This document shows positions 56,778 to 64,000 of a DNA stretch of 64,000 bases, piece by piece. Positions within the stretch are counted from its first letter, which is position 1. Each line of letters begins with the position of its first letter. The DNA lies in the NCBI GenBank assembly GCA_022836615.1, contig MU405347.1:43650-107649 (forward strand), in the 5' to 3' direction. Under the pieces are notes generated by a model. It had not been told where the DNA came from and made no database searches. It worked only from the letters and a program-made list of their open reading frames with translations. Origin of the DNA: Annulohypoxylon bovei var. microspora (Eukaryota; Ascomycota; Sordariomycetes; Xylariales; Hypoxylaceae). The position numbers and the translations under genes are program-made.

Positions 56778-58088
56778 ATGCTCAATACCCAAGAGACAAA
56801 ATTAGTCAAGGATACGATCCCAGCTCTCCGCCAACATGGAGAACACATCTCAACCGTCTTTTACAAGACGATGTTACGCGACCACCCCGACCTCCACAAC
56901 TATTTTAACAATGTGAACATGCACACGGGAAAGCAGCCGCGAGCATTGACGTCACTTATATTGGCCTTCGCGTCTAACATCGTCAACATCAGCGAACTAA
57001 CCCCGAAGCTGGAACGGGTGGCGCAAAAGCATGCCTCGTTGAACATCCAACCCGATCAATATGAAATTGTCGGAAAATATCTTCTTCGCGCATTCTCTGC
57101 CGTGCTTGGCCCCTCGATGACTCCGGACGTCAAGTTGGCTTGGACGAAGGCGTACTGGGTTATGGCAAAGATGCTGACAGGCCGGGAGGCCCATATTTAC
57201 CGAGAGTTCGAGGCGTGGCAGGCTTGGCGGAAGTTCATGATCTACGATAAGAAGCAGGAGACCATAGGAGGAAGCATTGTCTCGTTTACGCTGAAGCCGG
57301 TCGACGGTAAAGCTTTGCCGACGTTTTTGCCGGGCCAGTACGTCACCGTGAGGATTACGGCGCGCGGTATGAGGTACGCCCAGCTCAGACAGTATTCGCT
57401 GAGCGATGCGCCTGGCCCTGATCATTACCGAATCACCGTCAAGCGAGATCAGGGGACGAATTGGGACTATCTTTCACCTCGGGATGATATGACCGTGTCG
57501 TCGGCTGCAAGCAGCGCGTCGGATAGCAGCATCGGTAGTGTGCAACCGTGCAGACCCGGCATCGTTTCGAACTCTCTTATCGACGAATTCCACGAAGGCG
57601 ACACTATCGAACTAACGCATCCCTCGGGTTCTTTCCATCTAAATCCTAACTTGGATACCTCGATGCCGCTCGTGCTCATATCAGCCGGGGTCTGCGTCGC
57701 CCCACTTATGTCAATATTGAACACAGTGGTGGAGAAGCGGATCACCAGGCCAGTGTCGTGGATCCAGGCATCGCGACACGACGCGCCGTTCCAGGCGCAC
57801 GTGGAGAAAATCGCGAAGAAACACCCGAACATGAGGACCAAGTTCTTCAAGTCAAGGTTATCGGATAGCGATGTGCTTTCATACACATCGACTTTCGATA
57901 ACGACTTCCTCTCCTTGACTGCCGAGGACTTGTATCTCAGTAATAGGATGTCGGAATATTATGTATGCGGACCCGAGAAGTTCATGACGCAGGCGTCAAA
58001 TCATCTGCAGAGATATGGCGTGCAGCCAGAGAGAGTACAATTCGAGATTTTCTCGGTCGGAAGTTTTGAGATGGCTCATGATGACTAA
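56778..58088 (+). CDS. yhb1: Flavohemoglobin (nitric oxide dioxygenase)
   Basis: Single-exon 436-aa enzyme that oxidises NO to nitrate with NADH and O2. The first ATG (56778) gives a perfect alignment with bacterial Hmp numbering in the globin domain: Tyr29, Phe43 and Gln53 in the distal pocket, proximal His85 (AQKHASL). The FAD domain has LPGQYVTVR and RQYSLSDAPG. The NAD domain has PLVLISAGVCVAPLMSIL and YYVCGPEKFM, with FEIFSVG at the end. A Ser-rich 25-residue insert (VSSAASSASDSSIGSVQPCR) sits in the FAD domain where bacterial enzymes have a short loop. In the NAD site AGVCVAPLMS replaces the usual AGVGxTPxxS, so the second Gly is Cys. No mitochondrial presequence is evident, so it is probably cytosolic. 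Confidence 0.95.
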   Translation: MLNTQETKLVKDTIPALRQHGEHISTVFYKTMLRDHPDLHNYFNNVNMHTGKQPRALTSLILAFASNIVNISELTPKLERVAQKHASLNIQPDQYEIVGKYLLRAFSAVLGPSMTPDVKLAWTKAYWVMAKMLTGREAHIYREFEAWQAWRKFMIYDKKQETIGGSIVSFTLKPVDGKALPTFLPGQYVTVRITARGMRYAQLRQYSLSDAPGPDHYRITVKRDQGTNWDYLSPRDDMTVSSAASSASDSSIGSVQPCRPGIVSNSLIDEFHEGDTIELTHPSGSFHLNPNLDTSMPLVLISAGVCVAPLMSILNTVVEKRITRPVSWIQASRHDAPFQAHVEKIAKKHPNMRTKFFKSRLSDSDVLSYTSTFDNDFLSLTAEDLYLSNRMSEYYVCGPEKFMTQASNHLQRYGVQPERVQFEIFSVGSFEMAHDD

Positions 58089-58691
58089 TAATGGGATTAT
58101 TCGATCGATCTACCTACAACGAAGCCATCTGGCACGATGACTTTCGCGGTCAATAGGTACTCGAGCCGGCACAGCTCTTTTGAAGTACCTATTTCGGATT
58201 GACCAATATATAGAACAAGGTTGATGGCGGACTAATATGGATGAATATCAGGTATGAGGGATATCGAACATAACTTTCAGGCGAACGGAGTTGGACTTAT
58301 ATCGACATTACTTGTTTGTTTCCAAGGAGCTCTGGCAAGCCAATGGTTTGCTGATTGTAACGACACGGATTTTGTGGGGGATAATCAAAATAGAACAAAC
58401 TAATAAGCTCACGCTGAGAAAAAAAAGGGGCTTGCCCAACTACGCCAACAACATGAGGTTTCACAAGAGCGCATTTTCATTTGGGACTAGGTGGTACGGA
58501 ATCATTTTCGGGGCATCTCTCATCAAATTAGAGTCTTGCATTAGGGATACTTGGGTACATTAGGTCATAGGAATTTTTTAACTAGAGTGATGGGAAAAGA
58601 GTGGCACATAGAAAATGGTACCATGTCAATATTCAAAGAACACATAAATTTACCACTTCTCTCTTATTATCTTCAAACGACTACATCGAAT
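58089..58691. other. Convergent intergenic spacer
   Basis: AT-rich spacer between the flavohemoglobin and the SET gene. Nothing recognised. Confidence 0.5.
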
Positions 58692-60235
58692 CTACGCGTC
58701 TCTAGAATCCCCGCCGGTAACCGCCTTCTTCTCCCGCTCCTCCAACTCATGCCTTAACTGCTGCAGCCCAGCGAGATAATCCTCCTCGCCGCCCGCGTAC
58801 CGCACCCACAGGTCCTCGCACAGGTCGACGTAGCGCCGCGCCGCGCCCAGCCCGCCCACGCGCATGTGCGCCCGGGCTACGACGCCGTAGTACACGAGCA
58901 GCTGGGCCTCGAGCCCTTCCTCGCGCACCAGCGACTCCATCTCGTCCGCGAGGTCGCCGATGGCCGCTGCGGTGAGGTTGGATCGGCCGGCTGCGCCCTC
59001 GTTGAGCGAGTGGTAGATGTGCTGCAGCTGCTGCCGGTGCTGGTCCGAGGTCGCGCGTTGGTGTGTGCTGGAGGCGCATAAAGAGCATGTGCATGTGAAT
59101 CCCCAGTTTTGGAGATCGTCTGTGCGGTCGTGGTAGGAAAGACCCAGGGGGACGTCTGGGGTTGGTGGTTAGGGAGTGGGTGCTTTGTGGGGTAAGAGCC
59201 CTGTACAAAAAGGGGGCGGGGTCAGGGTCAGGGTCAGGGGTAAGGGGTAACGTACAACTTTGTGTTATTTCCTCTCCTGGCTCGATGTCTCGCATGGCTA
59301 TAACTTCTATAGCAAGAGTTCGCATTGAATACCGCCAGAAGACACTAACCATAGGTAAATTTTTGTTTACTTGCGTAAAATTGTGCTAGTTGCCACTTAC
59401 TTGGGTTTGCAGTCATGGTTGATCCTCTAATTTCGTCAGCTCGACTTCTTCACGGGATTATGCGTCCGCTGTGACTTACCGATGCAATAGGATATAATCC
59501 TAAGTGCGGGATTTCGACGCCTAGCTCAACTCCGAAAATGTTCGTCTTGAAGATATCTTCAATCGGCTCACCGCCCGTGCTACGCGCCAATGAGAAGATT
59601 TCTTCTTGCTGCTCCTCCGGCAGCTGTTTCAAAGCTTGCTCTAAAATATCCTGTCGAATTTCTGAGCCCACGATGTCGAAGATGTCCATATGTGTGAGCA
59701 AGGCCGGATGGTCCACGAGTACGATGTCCCATTTGCTAATCGGGCGCTGCGCGATGAGCCCCTTTCCTTTCTGTGGAATATCCTCTATCGTAATAGCTGG
59801 GCTTCCCTGCCCATCTGTAGTAAGCGAACTCGACGGGTAATCTCTAAGTTTAGGAGGTACAACCGAGTCATCTAGCGCGTCGACTATAGTCGCCGCGAGC
59901 ACTGGTGTGGTAACGACGCTCAGGGCCTGGTCTCCGCGGAATGGCTCGAACGTGTAAAGACAAAATTGCGGCCCGGTCACGTCGTCGTCTCTCATGAATG
60001 GCTCTACGCAGTACGGACGGCGCTTCCATGGTGCCCAGGTTCCCGTCTCAGCAGCCGACTCCTCGTCTATAGGGAGTGGGCAGATCGGTGACCCGTGATG
60101 GGTGCCTAAGAGAAACCGATGCCTGTCCAATGAGCAAGTGCGAGGGTCCCGTAATTGCGCGAGCGAGAACGGCTGGATTAGAACGGCTAGAAGCCCTATC
60201 CAGGAGATATGGAAAGGGAAACGGTGGAGTTCCAT
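58692..60235 (-). CDS. SET-domain protein with N-terminal signal peptide
   Basis: Four exons: 60235-59480, 59426-59401 (26 nt), 59344-59256, 59155-58692; 444 aa. The SET domain is assembled across all of them: IPQKGKGLIAQRPISKWDIV, then RINHDCKPN (entirely from the 26-nt exon), then YWRYSMRTLAIEVIAMRDI and EPGEEITQSY, and post-SET CTCSLC. These are the AdoMet and Lys-methyltransfer motifs. The N-terminus has a clear hydrophobic signal sequence (ISWIGLLAVLIQPFSLAQ) and a Cys-containing region before the SET core, unusual for histone methyltransferases. The start is 60235 (MELHRF); a non-ATG codon lies upstream. Helices after SET resemble the C-terminal part of SMYD/SET5-type proteins. Substrate and compartment are unknown. 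Confidence 0.88.
59216..59246. repeat. GGGTCA hexamer repeat
   Basis: About four tandem GGGTCA units, slightly decayed at the end, inside intron 3 of the SET gene. Confidence 0.75.
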
Positions 60236-61275
60236 TATTGATGCGATTACACGCACCCAAAAGCGAGTTTGACAACGAACGTTGTTGCGACTAGATAAAG
60301 CAGCGAGGTAGCTATGTCGTTAAAATGTACCTGTGCTAGAACTGATTATTGCACGGCTCAAGATTATTAGGCAAGATTTGTACAGGTGTCCAAATGGAGC
60401 TGTTACTTCGTAGGAGGTAGGCATTACGCATCCTAACCTAAGCGATTCCGGCTAAATGTGTATTTGCGGTTCAACCGATGGCCTAGCACCTCTACAAGGT
60501 AAATAGGTACCGAAAATAGAGTACAAATAGTATACATGATAAACCTGGTGTTGTCGTTATAGGGTTTGATGGCTATCAACATCTACTACACATAGCTGTT
60601 CGCAATACGTGCCTGAAGAGGTTGGTGATGAAAAGCGCATTCAAAGACCCGCTGTAATTCATTCAAACTTGCCTACCTAGGTACCTTGTTGTTTTTCTTT
60701 TATCACTATTGGATTGTCTCATATAATAGCATTGTGAAAGATTGTGTATACGAGAATAATTAAATATTTTTTTGAAAGAGCATGTCTTCTAGAAAGCCAT
60801 TGTATTGTCTAGTTGCAAGAGCAATTATGTCGGTCCCCAATAGCTGCCTTTGTTGCTGCATCCGTCATCTCGTTACTCCTTCCACAAAGAATTGAAAGGG
60901 TACGCTGGAGTCAATGGGTCCTTTCATTGATGCTTATTAGGATTCAAACTTCAATCACGATTATGAAACACTAACATTGACTTAGGATGGCTGTAACTCT
61001 AAGCTATCCCTTTCAAATTAATACAGCTATCGAGTTGACGATCAAAGATTCACCTGTAGTACAATCAGGGGTTAATTGAACAACAAACCGAGTCAACTAA
61101 GAGTTTGTTTCGATAGCATCAAGTATAAAACTACCAGGGTCTCCCGAGTCTGAGGGAATGGATCAAAATTAAACTAAACAGTAGAATCGCAACTCATAAG
61201 TCAACTTGATTAGTTATCGTCTCAATATAGTTAAATCTCGTCACATTCAAATTCGGAAAATATCAGTTAGCCAAC
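60236..61275. other. Divergent intergenic region, 1.0 kb
   Basis: Shared upstream region of the SET gene (-) and the unknown nuclear-type gene (+). Contains CTACCTAGGTACC at 60674-60686. No gene seen. Confidence 0.5.
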
Positions 61276-62823
61276 ATGCCTTCAGCGCAACCAACATGTG
61301 CTGCGAGAATCATTCGCAACAACTTTATCAAATGCGGATGGGGCGCAGTTTTGACTAAGGAGACAAACGATGTGGTAACGAAAGTCAAGGAAGATGCGGG
61401 AGCGATGTACCAACTTCAGGTTTCGAGAACGCGACGAGTATCGTCCAAAAGCCTCATGGCGGCATTGTTCTGGGAACACCGCCACTTGTCTGAGCAGATG
61501 ATTGTTTCTACACCGTCTGTCGACGAGGAACTCGAGTTCAATCTATTTTCCGTGGTAGATGCATCATTCGAGACAGGTCTTGATACGATTCGCAAGTCAT
61601 TCTCAGATGACTATGCAAATATCCAAATGCATCCCATGTTCGGACCTATGCGAGATCGTCCATACACTGTTTGGCCTATTCTCATGGACGGTGTGTGGGT
61701 TACTATCATTCTGGAGGTCAGTCCAATGGAGATGGTAGCTCCAGGTTGCCAGGTCTATTTTGATCGACAAGTGACTAAGTTTACTGTCATCGATCCCTTA
61801 TATGAAGGACAGGATGCAAGACGAGCACTTCTTGAGCAGAGACTCCCGGAGATTTTAGAAGAGGGTTGTATTCAGTTACTGCCCGCCGCCATGACTGCAA
61901 GCTTTCTCAGATTTGGGATCCAGGAGAACTGGGCGACAGGACTTGTAGCATACGCGGTATCTCGGGAGTTTCTCCGTCGATTAAGAGTGCTTCTTTACCG
62001 AAAAGAAGCAAAGGCTGGTGAATTGCAGCTTAACTTCCTCTGGAGTGAGTTTGAAGAACACTATGACTTCGATGCTTATAGGCAGTTGCTTATGGCTGCC
62101 TGTGCCAATCAGACCATCGAGAAGTCCGGATTTGCTGTTCGTTTAGCACTTGAAGTGCCTAGCGAAAAGTCGGACCACAACCCTAGTGCCTTGAAACATG
62201 ACAACTTTTGTCTACCTGATGAAGCATACAAGAGGACCAAGCATTCAACTCGCAACGTTATCGTCGAAATACCCGAAGAGAAGCGAGAGAAGCCCATCAT
62301 ACAAGAGCAACCTATCGGGCGACAGCCTTGGCCAGAGTCAAAGCCGGATGATTTGGAGACATGCGATTCCGTTGCGGACGAATCAGACCTGGAGCCACAG
62401 CAAGATAAGGTCGAAGACTTGATGTCGAAGGAGCCAGTGAGGGGGTCACAAGTATCATATGAAAACGAACAATTTGAAACCGATGCCAGTTTGTTTGGGA
62501 ACGACAACACAGAGATGGTGGATACCCCAGTAGCAACTATTCCTTCCAAGACACCAAGACTTGATGAAAACCTAAACTTGCCATACTTTTCAGACCCAGA
62601 TACTTCATACTCACCATCAAACCCGTCATTTCCCCGCGTGGAACAAACCCAGGATTTCACAGATACTAGTCTGATCTCCACAGGAGAAGCTCATCAGCCA
62701 TCCCCTAGAAGCCCCCTACAAGATTACGTCGAAAGTGCGAACACCGAAAACAGCGTGTTGTCGGAGAAGCGCCCGTTGGATGATGTTGAGGAATCGTCTT
62801 CAAAGCGACAACGCGTCGAATAA
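61276..62823 (+). CDS. Unknown protein, possible inactive Ulp1-like domain, C-terminal NLS
   Basis: Single-exon 515-aa protein I do not recognise by name. Residues 1-290 are ordered and resemble a C48/Ulp1 peptidase layout: YTVWPILMDGVWVTIILEV where the catalytic His strand would be, FTVIDPLYEGQDARR where the Asp strand would be, and FGIQENWATGLVAYAVSREF where Q-x-D-C-G-x-x-V would be. The catalytic Cys is absent (ATG in place of DCG) and the His is not evident, so any protease would be dead. This is inference from pattern. Residues 300-515 are acidic, Ser/Pro-rich and disordered, ending in a basic nuclear-localisation-like KRPLDDVEESSSKRQRVE. No neighbours suggest a pathway. Confidence 0.65.
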   Translation: MPSAQPTCAARIIRNNFIKCGWGAVLTKETNDVVTKVKEDAGAMYQLQVSRTRRVSSKSLMAALFWEHRHLSEQMIVSTPSVDEELEFNLFSVVDASFETGLDTIRKSFSDDYANIQMHPMFGPMRDRPYTVWPILMDGVWVTIILEVSPMEMVAPGCQVYFDRQVTKFTVIDPLYEGQDARRALLEQRLPEILEEGCIQLLPAAMTASFLRFGIQENWATGLVAYAVSREFLRRLRVLLYRKEAKAGELQLNFLWSEFEEHYDFDAYRQLLMAACANQTIEKSGFAVRLALEVPSEKSDHNPSALKHDNFCLPDEAYKRTKHSTRNVIVEIPEEKREKPIIQEQPIGRQPWPESKPDDLETCDSVADESDLEPQQDKVEDLMSKEPVRGSQVSYENEQFETDASLFGNDNTEMVDTPVATIPSKTPRLDENLNLPYFSDPDTSYSPSNPSFPRVEQTQDFTDTSLISTGEAHQPSPRSPLQDYVESANTENSVLSEKRPLDDVEESSSKRQRVE

Positions 62824-63092
62824 GCTGGGTACATACCTACCTAGGTAAGTACCTACCTAAATGATGATGGAAATAAATGGTTTCAATTTTCCATGTTGGA
62901 CTTTTGAAACTGACGGCTCTGTTTACACCACGTTTATGTTTAATGTTTATATCACAGGTTTATAAGTTGAACCATATATAGAAATAGCGGTACAATGTCA
63001 ATAAAAGTTTGCTGCTAACCCTAATAATACTTTCTTCGATGTGAATATTATGATTTCGATGTGTCTTGAATGGTATTTCTTCGTTGAACTTA
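62824..63092. other. Convergent spacer with palindromic CCTAGG motif
   Basis: CATACCTACCTAGGTAAGTA lies at 62832-62851, just after the upstream stop codon. Otherwise AT-rich 3' flanks. Confidence 0.5.
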
Positions 63093-63902
63093 TTATTTAC
63101 AAGAGGAAACGGGCCCTCCAGGCGCAGTGTAAGTCGTAGGGTCAAAGCCATTATAGACATCTGGTATGTAGATATTCTTATCCTGAGCATTGTAAGCTCC
63201 CGGTAAGGAAATAGTTGGCGAGCAGTTCCCCCCGTTGCCGGTAATCTTTAGCTGTATACAACCTATGTAAAATTGAGCACCGCCAACAGTCTGAGCTCCG
63301 TGGAGTGCCAGCATTTCCGACCGCAACTAATATTGTAAGTGATGCTAATTTGAATCTGAGCCATAGAATAGAGAGCACTTACCAAATATTCACCGCTCTT
63401 TAGTCCACTAGGGAGAGTGAAGGTGTAGTTCCCACCATCGCTTTGGACGACTTCATTTGCCCAAATTCCATCTACGTAGTCACGTTCATCAATCTTGAAC
63501 CAGCCTGCTCCGACTCCTGATGCTTTGGAAGCATCATCAACAGGGCCGTACAAGAAATGGGTGATAGGACCAGGGTGGCCCGAAGGATCCCAGCCAACTG
63601 TAATCTTGTCGCCCGCACGCGCGGGAACAGTCTGTACCCCTGATGGTACCTTGTCACCTCCAACATTACACACAATATCGTTACTCTTCACGTCTGTCTG
63701 TTACATAGTAAGTTGTATGTCCTTATAGAAGGTATTCTCGAGTATTGCGAAGAGGAGCGATACGTACTACCGGGTTGTTACTGGGAGGACGGCGTATCCC
63801 AATCTCGTAACCAGGAGAAGCGCCATTGACCCAGAACTGATGGAGGTTTTGGTGAGCTGAAACAGCTACAGCTAGTGAAACAGTGAAGATCAACTTGAGC
63901 AT
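63093..63902 (-). CDS. AA9 lytic polysaccharide monooxygenase, single domain
   Basis: Three exons: 63902-63768, 63697-63383, 63326-63093; 227 aa. A 16-residue signal peptide (MLKLIFTVSLAVAVSA) exposes His17 as the first copper ligand (HQNLHQFWVNG). The second ligand is His86 in GHPGPITHFLYG. The axial Tyr lies in AQFYIGCIQLKI, after LRSEMLALHGA. Exon 2 begins TDVKSNDIVCNVGG and includes WFKIDE. Exon 3 starts LRSEM after an ATATTAG acceptor. The protein ends in a short Gly/Pro tail (YTAPGGPVSSCK) without a CBM1. Only about 100 bp of promoter lies in the window. Substrate (cellulose, xyloglucan or other) cannot be told from sequence. It is distinct from the AA9 gene at the left end. Confidence 0.92.
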
Positions 63903-64000
63903 CTTAATCAGGGGTCCCAACAAGTCAAGCAAGTCAAATGTGAAGCTGATTTTGACTTGTGTAAGTCAAATCAAGTTTGAAGCAATTCTTAAATACTTGA

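Noticed and set aside
59216..59246. Interstitial telomere repeat
   Set aside because: Unit is GGGTCA, not TTAGGG, and it sits in an intron.
1..64000. CRISPR arrays, riboswitches, bacterial operons, rRNA
   Set aside because: Intron-bearing eukaryotic genes throughout; no regularly spaced repeats or rRNA signatures seen.

Overview
This window is nuclear DNA of a filamentous ascomycete (Pezizomycotina, most likely a sordariomycete; the order cannot be fixed from sequence alone). Genes have short GT-AG introns, mostly 45-110 nt, with CTAAC/CTAAT-type branch points. Gene content is typically filamentous: AA9 polysaccharide monooxygenases, a HET-domain gene, Zn2Cys6 and C2H2 regulators, a hacA/hac1-type bZIP, an isocyanide synthase and a GH128-type glucanase. 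Intergenic DNA is AT-rich and dotted with palindromic TAGGTACCTA-type motifs. There are no operons, CRISPR arrays or bacterial signals.

Layout. 1-1651: end of an NRPS (T domain plus terminal C domain), cut by the left edge. 1969-2726: AA9 LPMO. 3885-5678: F-box/propeller protein. 6567-9225: seven-exon Zn2Cys6 regulator. 9561-10352: complex I 21 kDa subunit, divergent from Csm3/Swi3 (10690-11930). 12542-16426: Ski2 RNA helicase. 19238-20027: ESCRT-III protein. 20028-25432: gene-poor stretch. 25433-27112: HacA/Hac1 with its 20-nt Ire1-type intron. 28328-28675: secreted double-psi beta-barrel protein. 30749-30994: tiny Cys-rich membrane protein. About 31950-32110: tRNA-like Pol III element. 32362-33810: HET protein. 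35219-36382: Pex16. 36792-41831: divergent FAD monooxygenase and isocyanide synthase-dioxygenase. 42300-43454: F-box-like protein. 44578-45267: foldback transposon-like element with 9-bp target duplications. 46554-48115: C2H2 factor. 48777-51600: two decayed FAD-linked oxidases, head to head. 51824-51895: initiator tRNA-Met. 54204-55097: GH128-type glucanase. 56778-58088: flavohemoglobin. 58692-60235: SET protein with a predicted signal peptide. 61276-62823: nuclear-type unknown with a possible Ulp1-like core. 63093-63902: second AA9 LPMO.

Most of the window is ordinary housekeeping genes (RNA decay, replication fork protection, respiration, peroxisome biogenesis, ESCRT, unfolded protein response) interleaved with accessory loci. 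The best candidate for an undescribed system is the divergent isocyanide synthase-TauD / FAD monooxygenase pair at 36.8-41.8 kb. It sits in a 20-kb accessory block (32-52 kb) that also holds a HET gene, a MITE-like element, a regulator and two dead flavin oxidases. All exon boundaries were read by hand from splice signals, reading phase and family resemblance; none has transcript support here.
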